Source of the DNA: Rhynchonema sp. JSB1_4
Taxonomy: Eukaryota; Nematoda; Chromadorea; Monhysterida; Xyalidae
NCBI GenBank assembly: GCA_030248065.1
Contig: JASAMV010001101.1
Span: 27,452 to 91,451, forward strand
Direction: 5' to 3'
Length of the DNA stretch: 64,000 nucleotides
Shown here one piece after another: positions 45,475-56,739 of the stretch. The stretch's first letter is position 1. Every line of letters starts with the position of its first letter. The notes under the pieces were generated by a model. That model did not search any database. It was not told where the DNA came from and saw only the letters and a program-made list of their open reading frames with translations. The position numbers and the translations under genes were made by a program.

Positions 45475-46974
45475 GCTGTTGTGTGACATCGCTTCCTTCT
45501 TGGACATGTCCTCTCTCAAGTGCTTGCTTCATGCTTTGTCAATCAGTATTCTTGCATTTTTTTGTATTATTTTTTACCTGCCTTGTATGTCAAATGATTG
45601 GCTTTTATACACGCGGAATCATCTTTAAATATACTACTGCCTTGTTTACTTAGGAACGTGCAAAATACTTTGGCTTTCCTTGTTACTTGTTTGACAAATG
45701 CCTAGTGCAGGTTTAAAGTGGGAAGTGGTACGATTGGTTATGTGCAGTATTGTTATAGCAAGAACACAATTAGCTGTTGATGTGTCACTGGTTGTCATTT
45801 TTGAAGAAAATGAAACAGTTTGCTTATATTTGCCAGTTCGGTTGATCCATGCGGAAGTATGACAGCAAATAAAATAAAATGTTGAAACGGTGTTGAAGTA
45901 ACAATTACAACAATTGCATTTTGCAACCAAGCATAATACATACACAGTATTACATACCATTTGCTCGTATGTACTGGATCAATCATGCAGAGTCATACAG
46001 GGCAGTAAAACCATAAAGAATTTCCGTAAGAACTTTGCCGATGCTATGCCATCCATGCAGCAACTGCGGATTACAAAAAATGTTCCTTGTGCATTGAAGT
46101 CTCTCGCATTTATTCATTTCGAACTTATACAAACCAAAAAAGTGACACAACAAAAACAATTTTTTGCCAACAGCCTTTGAATTGAACGTTCAGTTTATTT
46201 GTTACCTAACTGTCAGCTTGGCGTATTCATTGGGTCCATGTAGTAAATGGTCGTACCTGAGATTTCTGATTATACACCCAAGAAGGTCATTGAAAAATTG
46301 AAGCGTTTTCGAATCCACGCCATTGTATTCCACTGCTACTATCCTACCGGGCATGGTGACTTGTTTAAATAACCATTTGGTCTCAACATATCATGCAAGC
46401 CTTGGCAAACAACCCTGCAGTCGGTGTGGTTGTTGCAGTGAGAATTTTCCGGGACCCAAAGCAATTTAATATTAGATATAGGTTACCGTTTATCTTAACA
46501 ATGTATTACTACACCGGGGTCCATTCGACTATTGTAAGCAGAATTTTTGGACCAAACAAGACTGTTGTTCATTTGTCACTTTAGGTAGGCCTCAATCACC
46601 ATGAAAGATCATTGTCAAGCAAAGTGGAAACTCCGCTCTTGGTACTTCAGCTCCATCCTGTTTGCAACATTCCTATGATTCAGGGCTAAAGCATTGTTAG
46701 TGTTCACCTTACCTATTTAACGGTCTGAAGTACACCATTTTGTTATTATTCCTGTATCATTCTGAAATTGCGGAAGTCCGTCGTAGAAGACCAAAAGGTG
46801 GGTAAATCGGACACATTTTCAAATTTGAGAACATAGACTTTTCAAAACGAAGTTTACTCATTGATTTATATCAAATCACTTCCCACTAAGACCAATAAAT
46901 TTTAAATATACGCTCATCATTGCAGGAGAACCAGTGTTTCGATTCCAAAACAAAGCAGTTCGTTTGACATCAAG
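45475..46974. other. Interval of 1.5 kb without a recognised gene
   Basis: Only short, unconserved open frames were seen on both strands. It holds the 3' flank of gene C and presumably the promoter of gene D. Confidence 0.45.
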
Positions 46975-47316
46975 ATGGCGCTGGGCAAGAAGAAGGGCAA
47001 GAAAGGGGGTGGTGGCCAAGGCCAAACGATGCAGTTCGGCGCGTGGAGGTGCGAAAATTGCACGCAAGACCAACAAACCGGGGGCAACTGCGTCTACACC
47101 GGTGGCATGATGGGTGGCTGTTCATGTGGATGTGGCGGCGGGGGAGGCTACATGATGCAAGGTGCAAGCAGTGGATACTACGATCAGACCAGTTACGCAG
47201 TCCCTAGTGGCGGCGAACACTGGTCGGCGTGGGAGACCTTGATTCTATTGGGTGTCGCTGCCTGCGCCATGTTGTTGTTGTGGGAAGGACTGATGGCCAA
47301 GGCTTTCATTGGCTAA
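46975..47316 (+). CDS. Small glycine/cysteine-rich single-span protein (gene D)
   Basis: A single exon encodes 113 residues. The N terminus is basic (MALGKKKGKKGGGG). The middle has C-x2-C (CENC), a CVY motif, and a glycine-rich CSCGCGGGGG run. EHWSAW precedes the only hydrophobic span (ETLILLGVAACAMLLLW), followed by EGLMAKAFIG. The spacing C-x2-C ... CVY and the end LLLWEG resemble gene G, so D and G are probably paralogues. No signal peptide; tail-anchored-like. Function unknown. Confidence 0.72.
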   Translation: MALGKKKGKKGGGGQGQTMQFGAWRCENCTQDQQTGGNCVYTGGMMGGCSCGCGGGGGYMMQGASSGYYDQTSYAVPSGGEHWSAWETLILLGVAACAMLLLWEGLMAKAFIG

Positions 47317-48731
47317 TAGTCAGTTGATCTTGGGAGGAAATTTTGTCATCACCTAAAAGCAGAGGCTCTTGACAAGTGACATAATTTCCTCACACCATCA
47401 TGCGGTATACTCAGTTTCAGTTTTTGGCTCTTTAATATTGACTTTTCATCCTTCAATACTTTCCCTTGCGACAGCAACTATAGTATTTCCGTTTTATAAC
47501 AGTCCAGCAGCGATATGCAGAAAATGTTTCAATGCCTTGAAAACAGCAGTCATCGTCGTGGATGATAACCAACAGGTCGACAACGTGGCTCGAAACATGC
47601 GCGTTACAGCGCTTCAAAACTAACGGCCGAAAAAAAAAAAAAAACTACATGATTACATTTTGCAGCTTCTGTTACATCAGCTATTCACTGATAAGCAAGC
47701 TAGCTCGTTTTGAGTGAAAACTTGATGTACTTTGTTGACATTTCGCTTCCACTGCCGCATTTGTTCAAATAGCATTTTGTGCTTGCACGATGTCAATTGT
47801 ACCTTTGGAACTTTATCACAACAATTTGCTTTGGGAACGACTTGTACCACACTATAAACTAAACTATAATCGAATGAACTATACTCAAGAACTTACTTCG
47901 ACATATCGTTTCTCACCTGATGAGCAATTAATCAAACAGCAACAGGCACCTTTCCGTTTACATATTGTCACACGCGCGCAGCTATCTGCGCACGAAGAGG
48001 TGACACGAATAAAAACACGAACCATTGTCACATTGTGAGAAAATGGCCTAAGCGGGCAATGAAAAATAAGATTGCGGGAGCGCGTTCGCTGCGCGCAAGT
48101 CAACAACATACTACTGGAACGAAAACGAACGCAAGATATCATGCCCAATAGTAAAACCTGACACCTGTCAACTTTTCCAAACGGTTGTTCACCTTGCGAC
48201 AAAACCACTTTTCCAGCAGCAGTTTTCAAAAACTCTTGACAGATTCAGACTTTCGCTTTCAAGTTTGAACATTCATGTTTCGGCCCTATGCCAGTATTCA
48301 CGGTTTTTGTCCGTTTCACCAACTCTTTTTCACAGGCCTGATCCTGAAAAGGCCAACACCAACCCACGAATTCTCACACATACAGTAATCTTGAACGATG
48401 CTTGAAAAGCTTATCCAACGTATAAACTTCGTGTGAGTCAAACTTTCCAAAGAACCATGTAACTCCAATAAAAGGACAGAAAAGCAATCATAGAGTCTCT
48501 ATACGGCCTAAACCAGGTCTAAACTCTTGTGGTTGTTCGTTTAATGCTGCATATAACGCAATTTCATGGATAATCCTTCCAAAAAGTCACTTTGACTGCT
48601 TGGGAAATATACAGTATACAGATTTATACTGTGTTTATATACAAATATACAGCATATTTAATTTGAGAAACACACTTTGGTAAATCAGTTCTACAGCTTC
48701 ATCATAAGTCTAAGTCTGTCCGTAGGGAAAC
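47317..48731. other. Interval between genes D and E
   Basis: No gene was recognised. A run of A at about 47628-47643 follows a stretch without coding signal. An AT-rich part with repeated ATACAGTATA-like words lies at 48610-48660. Confidence 0.4.
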
Positions 48732-49616
48732 ATGCCGTTACTCGGTGACAAGGTTAGTTCTGCAAGTGAGCCGATTCACTGATACTGACTGATTCATTGC
48801 TCCACCTGCAGAAGAGCAAGAGATCGAAAGGCGCCGTCTGCTTGGACATATCGCGAAACAGACTGTCCGAGGTCACTGTTCGGTTGCCTGGTGGAGGAGG
48901 AAGACTGTGGGGAGACTGTGGTGGTGGCGGATACCAACAGCAGCAATGTTGTTGCTATGATTATGGTCAAAGTGCTGGTCCGGCTGATGTTTCATAGCTT
49001 GTTCATGTTGGCATCAAAAACGGTGATCGATTCGGACTTTTTTCTGCCTGGAAATTTACTGAAGTTCGAACAATGTAAAAAAATTTTTTGTTAGAAGTAC
49101 TAGGAACAGATCTCACCATAAGTGAAGGCTAAGCGGGTCACGCGATAAGCGAACGAGTGCACTGCGGTGCACGAGTTTGGTACAGTGTTTCCGCGCGGGG
49201 ACCTGTTTTTTAGCAGAGTAGTGTTGTCGCGTGCCCTGAGCCAACCGCATGCGCTGTAGTGCACTCGTTTCGCGTGACCCACAGCCTGAACTTGGGTTGA
49301 GATCTGTGGGTGTGTGGGAACATTTTCGATGTATCTGGTCCGGCACAGTGGCATGAGTAAACGTCGACGATATCGGTAGAGCAACGATGCATATGTCCAA
49401 TACCGGACCGGACCGATCGCCGTATTTGACAGCCACAATTAAAATTTAAAATCTCTGCATCCAGGTGGATGTGACAACGACAATGACAATGGACCCACTC
49501 TGCTTGTGCTGACAGTAGTGGCGGTGCTGGTGTTGCTCGTGTGCTGGCAATGTGCCATGAAGAGATCATGGGGTGATGGGGTCATGTGGTCTAGTGGGCG
49601 GGGATGGTTTTCTTAA
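48732..49616 (+). CDS. Small cysteine-rich single-span protein (gene E)
   Basis: Three exons (48732-48752, 48812-48965, 49465-49616) total 327 bases, giving 108 residues. The first exon has seven codons (MPLLGDK). The second encodes a basic stretch (KSKRSKG), VCLDISRNRLSEVTVRLPGGGG and QQQQCCCYDYG. The third encodes CDNDNDNG and then a strong hydrophobic span (TLLVLTVVAVLVLLV), ending CWQCAMKRSW.... Reading on from exon 2 would stop after a few residues without a span, so splicing is preferred. The second intron contains a MITE. A triple-Cys motif also occurs in gene F. Confidence 0.65.
49127..49286. mobile_element. Short inverted-repeat MITE in gene E intron 2
   Basis: The ends GGCTAAGCGGGTCACGCG and CGCGTGACCCACAGCC are inverted and continue inward as CGAACGAGTGCAC against GTGCACTCGTTTCG. 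The interior is GC-rich and non-coding. It separates the exon for the cysteine-rich part from the membrane-span exon. Confidence 0.7.
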
Positions 49617-50593
49617 TCGTCTCTTTTCCACAATCGACGGTTTTGACTTCCAAAAACCTTGTATGTCCATGCTATGCGTGCTTCGTTTATACTTTTTTCA
49701 ACATTTTTCTTCTCGCGATTTTTTCGCCCCTGTAATTACTGTCTGTGTCTGCGGTCCGAGCTGTATGCACACTGTAATAATTGTGCAAGTATAATCGCAC
49801 TTGGGTCTCGCTATTCCAATTCAACCTGACTCTTGTTATATCAACTAATTTACAGAACTATTGTATTTGATAAATTGTGCGACAGGATAAAATGTAATTT
49901 TGAATTCGGTGTTGTTGATGGAGAAAGAACAGAGAAAAAAAGCATCGATGGATCATGACACGATTCATGAACGGCACGCTGTTTGACTCCAGAATGCTGA
50001 TCTCGCATGTCAGTCCGCATGTAATTTCGTTTATGTTCGTTTCGTTGGTTCCGAATAATCCTTTCCGTATGCTGATTTCGTATGTCCAGAACTTCAGGAC
50101 CAACAGTCCGCTGTCACTATCCACCATGCTGCTATCGTTGGTTTCAGTGAGAGTTTGACCGTGGTTGAATCATGGAGTTGTTCAAAGTCAACAGCGTGGT
50201 TGGGTGTTCGGAAAGAAACACAATCGGAACAAATGGGTGTCACTCCTCTGACCACCGCGAATGGTGAATTTCGTGACTGTTGCAATTCAAAGTGTTCATG
50301 ATAAATTCAACAGGCATTGAAACTCTGTGCACAGCCACAAATTCAAAAAAGCTCAATTGTGTTGAATTCAAAAGACTTCGTAGCAAATTGGCAACACGAT
50401 GGTTTCACATCATAATACTACATGTTGCACCGCATGTGTGACTCAGCTCAACACGCTGCAGGTTGAAGTGGAATTGAATCTGAAACTTTTTGAACGATCA
50501 ACCGCACCGTAGACCACAAAATAGAGAGCAAAACAGCGGCGCGTGAATATTGTCAATTCGAAAGTTCAGAGGCGCAAGAATACAGCCATATCA

Positions 50594-51032
50594 ATGGTAA
50601 GCTAGTGCCAATATTGCCGAATTCACAATTCATGTAGTTTGCACCATCTCTTCTGGATATTTTATATTCCAAAGTATATATTCCTTCCCAATTCAGTGCT
50701 GCAACATGTACTACGGATACGGAGGCGGCTTCGGTCAACCGGAGTGCAACCCGGTGTCGATCCATTCAAACAAAGTGAAGCGACTCACAGTCGAATCAGC
50801 GGATGGTCTGGCCGGTCTGCTGCAGGCCACAGGCGTATCCAGCATGATGCAGTATTGCTGCTGCCCTGGTCAGCAGGGGATGCAACAGCAAGTGGCCTAC
50901 TGTTGCAGTGGCGGTGGGGCCGGGTATTCGGATTACTGTGACCAACCACAACGTTCGATTAATAGTTGGCTGGGCGTGTTGCTGATTGTTGTCGTGCTGT
51001 TCGCCATCTGGCGTTGTGTTGTCTTGTGTTAG
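50594..51032 (+). CDS. Small cysteine-rich single-span protein (gene F)
   Basis: The main exon (50697-51032) follows an ATTCAG acceptor. A lone ATG directly before GTAAGC at 50594-50596 would make a one-codon first exon, giving 112 residues beginning MCCNMYYGYGGG. Otherwise the start is the internal Met at 50706. The body has KVKRLTVESADGLAGLL, then QYCCCPGQQ, YCCSGGG and YCDQP. SINSWLG leads into a hydrophobic span (VLLIVVVLFAIW) near the C terminus. It shares the layout of genes D, E and G. Function unknown. Confidence 0.68.
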
Positions 51033-51704
51033 GCTGTGGTTATCATGGAATCTATATGTAATTTTTGTCTTTCTTTCTTTTGCATAATCAGAATTGTAGC
51101 ACATAATGTTGTTGCATTTCTCGTGTCTAATATCTTAGCCCTAGCTTCTCAGTGTCGTTGATCATCTACCGTATATCATATAGCTAACTGTATGTGCCAA
51201 AGAGCCACAGGCCCAAACGTGTACACTTCGCACCTAGTGAACAGATTACATGGTTACTTTTTAAAACCTGGTTAATTCAATGATTAAAATTGCTTGCCTA
51301 ATAATCCACTTCGGGCCTCCTAATTTAATGTAAATCGCTGTATATCGATCTGAATTATAAAAGAACATACCGTTAAATTCAATGGAAGGTAGTACGAGTA
51401 ACAATAGCTGCAAGCAACTACCTAATCGATGCTTTCACCACCCGTGCTCAACTGACTAAACCCAAAAAAGTGCTCTGTTAGCTGTTATTTGCAACCAGGT
51501 CGGCTGAATTGAAAAATAAGATTTCAATTGTTCATAAAGCAACTGCAGCATGGCAGCAAGTATACAAAGCGCAACGCACATAAACTGGACTAGTGATTGA
51601 ATGAACTGTTGGTCTTTCCTCTGTATGAAGTGGCCATTTTGCTGCAAAACGGCATAAAAACCTACAAAGGTAAACTTCAGTCATTTATCCAATGTACTAT
51701 CATA
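51033..51704. other. Interval between genes F and G
   Basis: No gene or clear repeat was recognised. It should contain the 3' flank of gene F and the promoter of gene G. Confidence 0.4.
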
Positions 51705-51950
51705 ATGGTGCGCGCATATCAATGTCGTCACTGCGCCACAGAATTCCAACGAGGCCAGCACTGTGCGTGCGTGTACCCGGACCATTACCAGATTACAGTA
51801 CCGGCCGACATAAGTGATCCATTTCGACCAAGCTACGATGATTGGACGTGTTGGCAAAGTGCCATATTTGGTGTGCTAGTCGTCATCGCTGTCATATTGC
51901 TGTGGGAAGGATGCTTGCTCAGAGCATACCACGCACGAAGTGTTCCGTGA
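51705..51950 (+). CDS. Small cysteine-rich single-span protein (gene G)
   Basis: A single exon encodes 81 residues from the Met at 51705. An upstream in-frame Met at 51597 exists, but the shorter start fits the short N termini of the other members. The N-terminal part has C-x2-C (CRHC) and HCACVYP, then YDDWTCW directly before the hydrophobic span (QSAIFGVLVVIAVILLW) and EGCLLRAY. The WxxW motif and the LLWEG end match gene D. Single C-terminal span, no signal peptide. Function unknown. Confidence 0.7.
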   Translation: MVRAYQCRHCATEFQRGQHCACVYPDHYQITVPADISDPFRPSYDDWTCWQSAIFGVLVVIAVILLWEGCLLRAYHARSVP

Positions 51951-52487
51951 TGTTCATCGTAATCATGTTGATATTTTTGATCCTTTGATGATCACTGAGC
52001 CGCATTCACAAAGCACAACGACAATGGTAGACCATCAACAAGTTTGGGTCGCAACGGGCACAGTCAGCGTTTCAGTGAACCTTCGCTTCAAAGTTCCCAC
52101 TGTCAAGAATTTTAGTTCAGCTCCGTGAATATGGTTCAGAGTATTTCTGGTTTTTGTAGTACTGTCGTCAGGTCAGATCGTCAACTCACATGTGGAATTT
52201 TTGGCGCTCGTTTTGGGGCTGCTTGAGTCGACCAGTTGAGTTGGACGACTGTACCATTATCCGTACTTTAATCGTACATTCATATAGAGCAACATACGAT
52301 TACCATTTCCGTTTTTCTAAAAAAAACTGATTGTCACAGTGCCAGTTTCTTTTCGTGATTCCACTCAATAAAACGTTATCAGAACGGTGGTGGTTAGTAG
52401 CATCGATGTTGTTGGTTGGTCAGACACAATAAACACACAATTCACAGCAGATGAAAAGTACACGAGATTCCAATGCTGATGTTTCAA
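51951..52487. other. Interval between gene G and the converging CFAP20 gene
   Basis: Nothing recognised. The two genes end toward each other here, so it holds both 3' flanks. Confidence 0.45.
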
Positions 52488-53982
52488 TCACCACGCAGCA
52501 GCAGCAGTCACACTGTCCGTCGGCGCATCGCTGGCGCCATCCGGGTCATCCGGTTTCAGGTCCTGGTCTGCGGCCGACATGGCAGCGCTGCCTGATTGAA
52601 CAGGGAGATAGAGCTTGAACTCGGCCGGCAGCTCGTCCTCGGTGTAGAGGCGGTCGGCAAAATAGATACGACGAATACGCACGTTCGCGTGCACCTGCAC
52701 ATTGCATTCACTTGGGTTGATTCAGAATTCACATTGAAATAACCATTGAGCCCCGCCACAGAAGGAATGGTTGATACCGAAGAAACAGCAGCCACGCACG
52801 AGATGGTCGACCACAGAACACTTGGGACATTATGAAGTTCGAAGGCAGGTCCACTGGCCTATGAATGGCGTTATCAATATGGCATGCAAAATAAACAACT
52901 TTTGGGCTGGACGAAATTAGTGAGCTAATTGTATCACATACAGCTCAACTAACATTTGGCTATACCCAAGCCAAATCCATGCCAGTGATCGGAAGCAAAA
53001 AGTCAGTAAACCGAAGAATCGTGCGCGCATCCAGTCTCGTCTCGTCACTGAGCTTAACAGAAAGTGCAGTTGACAAGCCAACCTGAATTCTCAACGTTTC
53101 CACATACGTGGTGCCATAAGCGCGCTTGGTGAAGTCGGCCAAATTGAACTGTATCTGATTCCATCCCTCATCCAGCCGCAATGGCATGGTGCATATGAAT
53201 GGCTTCACCCGCGTGCTTGACTGGTAATTGGACGCACGGAAACGACGCTTCACGCCCTTGTCGTCGAGGATCTGAAAAATTCGACACGTTTGAATCAAAT
53301 ATTTTAGACACGTTTCTTACAGTTGGTCTGGTGGTCCACTGGTGCGTCATTTCAACCAGCGAAACACTCCTTTGTTTCCAAATCTAGCAACACTACTTGA
53401 TGTCACGTGACCACGGCGAAATCAGTCCGATCATCAACTTTTCTACCGGCCCGACTGTTAGTATACTATCTGAAAATGGACTAACCTGAACTTCGAACGT
53501 GAAATATTTCTTCATGTTTTTCACAACAAGCACCAGATAAGGCAGCTTAATGCCAAGCGTCTTCTTGACGTCTGCCGGACAGCTAACGTACGTCGTGCTG
53601 CAAAACATGACACTTTATCAGTTGTACCCGATGTGTTGCCGGTCTCCGTTCCAGCGAGGGACTGACAAGCCAAATAAAAAACAGTGAATGAATCAACAAA
53701 ATGATAAAACCGATGAAGCAAAGCTCATTCACAGATCAGACGTCTTGGGCTTCAAAATTGGCCCGTACACACATTGCTGGATAGAGGACATGAATTCATT
53801 TGGAACAAATTCAGTAACCTGACGTTCGAACCGGCCACTTCAATCACGGACGACTGTATGTCGCTGTCAGTAATCCGTTTGATGTGTCCATTCCGTACTT
53901 TCTTGTCCCAAATCTGCAACGGTTTGCTGCCAATGCTGTACAGCACCGACAGCAGCCCACTTTGGAATGTGTTGTGGAACAT
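52488..53982 (-). CDS. CFAP20: Cilia- and flagella-associated protein 20
   Basis: CFAP20 (BUG22/GTL3) is an inner-junction protein of axonemal doublet microtubules and is highly conserved in ciliated eukaryotes. Four exons (53982-53819, 53597-53486, 53271-53083, 52694-52488) total 672 bases, giving 223 residues. The start MFHNTFQSG, then [21 protein letters not shown], the junction [53 protein letters not shown] and [28 protein letters not shown] match the family nearly residue for residue. The last 30 or so residues ([17 protein letters not shown]... ending AAAAW) are an Ala/Asp-rich extension beyond the usual length of about 193. No breaks were seen. Confidence 0.95.
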
Positions 53983-54076
53983 GATTGAGGGAAGGCTGAA
54001 AGATTACTTTTTAAACATTTCTTACTTTTATGTGCACGATTATATATTCGACGTGATCACGCACAGATTTTTTAGA

Positions 54077-54285
54077 CATCCTTCAGGTGGAATGTGCACC
54101 AAGAAATTTTTTGCACCTAAAAATCAGTTAGGTGCAAGTTGCACCCAGAATTTTCACAATTTGCACCTGTAGTGGCGAAAATTGCGTAAGACTGACAATG
54201 TGCACCTCAAATTCTGCCATCTGGGTGCAAATTGCACCTGGAAAATCTTTGAACAAAAAAACCCTGTTACCACGGCAACCAAATT
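54077..54285. repeat. GGTGCAA-motif repeat element
   Basis: It has multiple inverted copies of TTGCACCT/AGGTGCAA and ends on the right with AAAAAAACCCTG. Related sequence occurs near 4110-4190, 35310-35420 and 37560-37590. A CAGGGTTTTTTT end (35313) resembles a hAT terminus, but no duplication could be matched. Upstream of CFAP20. Confidence 0.5.
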
Positions 54286-54879
54286 TTACGGTCAAGCTTG
54301 ACGAATATCACGTAAACAACAGGCAGCCATTGTTTATGTTGATCAACCAAGCTAATTTCGCAGGTAATTAGCCAGGCAGCAGCTCCGTGGCCACGCAGTC
54401 AAGCGGTAATTAATACGAAAAGAAATCCAACTTTGCTGACAAATTACATATTTATCCTGACATGATATTTGGGAGGGAGAATTAATTTTGTGATGCTACA
54501 TTTCGGCTTAACCCAGAGAGACGATTGCAAACAACACACTTTACATCACTTAACAGTTGGCGATTTTTTTTCTCCGATTTTTTTGTGGCGCTTATGTTGC
54601 AGAGGTGATGCTGATCACTACTCCGATTGCCACAGATGATGGCAGTAAAATACACAGGACCTAAAAATAACGTCTTTACACGTTGACAAATTCCTACATC
54701 GTTCCTACCTATGAATTTACATGATGCATGAAACAAAGCAACAAGAACTAGATTTCGAACAACAAACCGTTTGCATGACAGAAGCTACTGTTCACATACA
54801 GCACAATAGATTTGTGATACACAGGGCTGTGGAAATTCTACAAAAAAAACACAAAATTATTAAATCTGAATAATACTAT

Positions 54880-56060
54880 CTACACAATTCGCAGACACTC
54901 TGGTGGCGTGTGCCTAAATCCGAGAAGCTCCTTGTCACGTTTCAGGTCATTGTACCACATGAACAACAGACCGAGGACGAACAGCGTTGAGAACTTGCCG
55001 CGATAATTTGAAGCTGCAAATTATGTAAAATCAGGTTTTTTTCAAACGCAAAGTGGGCGCCAAATTTTAGACCTACACGTATAGTATTTCCTTTTTATGC
55101 AAGGCAAAGGAAACAAACGACACCATGTTATAACTCAACTCCAGTTTGGGGTCGAGATTTCAGAAAACTAATGAAAGAGATTAAGAATGTGTCCTTGTTA
55201 ATCCAAGCACGACAGTCAGCAGCAAACATAGTGAAATGTTTCATTGACATGCAGGCAGCGCACACATACTGTAGAAAGCTCACAGCGAACATGTGAAACA
55301 TTGTTGCTGTTAGATTCCACAGGCCAACCTTGACACGTTTTTGCCAGCTATGTGATTGAGTGGATTTGTAATCTCGACCTCAACCAGAAGTTCAGTTATA
55401 ACACGGGGGCCCGCTGTCTCCTTGGATCAAGAAAAACAGGAAACACTATACAATCTTCTGTGCTACCGCCATCTAAGGTCCAAAATTCGAAGTGCCCGCT
55501 AAAAAATTACATAAAACTAAATCCAAATAAACAACTAAATGACGCTCACCAGCTGGTTCTTCGATAATATTGTGGTAGTAGTGGGTCTTCCAGTTTTCAG
55601 GCATCACCGGCGCCCAGGTCTTGTCTTCGGGATGTTCAAGCTGATAGGATTCGGGCAGATCCTCCAGCTTGCCCTCCCGTGTTAGTGGCATCTGCAGTTG
55701 GGCAGAAATAGATGAACATATTGACTACGCAAAAGTTGGCGATCGGAGAAACCGCCAAGCCGCCAAACTTCCAAGAATATTTTTCTGATGGTGGTGAAAC
55801 GTCTTTCGATCAAATTCTGGAAATAAACTACTCTTGCACTGATTGCAATAAGCAACGTTAGCAAACCCATTCCTTAGTCAGCCACGCACGCGGCCAAAAT
55901 CTTCAGTTTGATCATATGTTCCACCACTAACCCTCGTCAGATCCTCCACTTTCACCGTTTCTGGTCGTATCTTCGGTTTGGGCGGCACGGTCATCATCCA
56001 CTTGTAGAACTTCGTCGTCCCGCCCATCGCCATCTGACCCCATTTGGTCAAATTGGCCAT
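54880..56060 (-). CDS. Small single-span protein, possibly mitochondrial (gene H)
   Basis: Not recognised. Three exons (56060-55932, 55691-55550, 55013-54880) total 405 bases, giving 134 residues. The N terminus is basic and amphipathic-looking (MANLTKWGQMAMGG, KFYKWMMTVPPKPKIRP). A charged middle follows (LEHPEDKTWAPVMPENWKTHYYHN). One hydrophobic span (FSTLFVLGLLFMWY) and the tail NDLKRDKELLGFRHTPPECLRIV end the protein. The size, basic start and single span recall accessory subunits of respiratory complexes, but I cannot place it in a named family. Its neighbour upstream (gene I) has the same architecture and strand. Confidence 0.65.
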
Positions 56061-56485
56061 TTTGGATTCACAACAATCCCTGGTTCAACGTGAAATCTTG
56101 TTGCACAGAACATGATGAACATAATTTTGAGATAATCAGTGATAAACGCTGAGTTGGTTTTAGGATTAACCATTAGATGACAAGCGTGAACAAACCACAA
56201 TGCATTTTTCACCTATTTTTTATCATCGAATAATATTCGAACTAGTGTGACTAATAATAAAACACAGGCAGTGCGCCACGACAACGTTAATTACACAAGC
56301 AACTGTACACGAATATAAAAATGTGCATCGTTTCAGCTAGTTGTTTTCAAGATTATTTCGACATCAAGATATGGACCGGTCGTAGCTTCAAAACAAAACT
56401 ACAATAAATGAGCAAATGCGTGCCTACTACGTTTGAAATTAACAGAATGACGTTAGTTGCACAAACACGCACGACGCTTATATAA

Positions 56486-56664
56486 GGGCGAACTAAGGTT
56501 GAATCCGCAATCCGGAAACCGGAAATAATTTGCATACAAAAATACAAAACATTTCCGGACTCCGGAAATATTTCCGGAAAACGCAGAAATTTACATGCAA
56601 AAATAATGCGTTTTCCGGAAATATTTCCGGATTCCGGTTTCCGGATTCAACCTAAGTCCGCCCT
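56486..56664. mobile_element. TIR element with GGAAATATTTCCGG palindromes, copy 2
   Basis: The ends AGGGCGAACTAAGGTTGAA and TTCAACCTAAGTCCGCCCT match the copy at 23614-23940, and the interior has the same TCCGGAAATATTTCCGG palindromes. It is flanked by TA on each side. Located between genes H and I. Confidence 0.75.
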
Positions 56665-56739
56665 TACACACAGTCTGTTCTGAGGGGCAAAACCAATAGA
56701 ATAAACAACTAGCATAAACGTTGGATTCCATATAGGCCC

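Larger units (their letters stand above)
43420..45560 (+). repeat. Tandem duplication of about 1 kb carrying genes B and C
   Basis: Flanking sequence is duplicated together with the genes. Examples: GTGAAATTTTGCAG near 43420 and GTGAAATTTTGCGG near 44440; the CTAGACGA block at about 43717 and 44760; CCTGAAACCAAACCACCAAGTTCATCATG just before gene B and the same with small changes before gene C; GGACATGTCC plus TCTCAAG after both stops. The unit therefore includes promoter, 5' leader, intron and 3' flank. Confidence 0.75.

Noticed and set aside
45646..45960. A cysteine-containing open frame of about 100 codons on the minus strand
   Set aside because: It shows no conserved motif, has no splice or promoter context, and is typical of chance frames in this AT-rich interval.
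41143..51950. Assigning genes A-G to the CYSTM family
   Set aside because: CYSTM proteins have cysteines within the membrane segment. Here the cysteines are almost all outside the span, and the Trp motif before the span is not part of that family.
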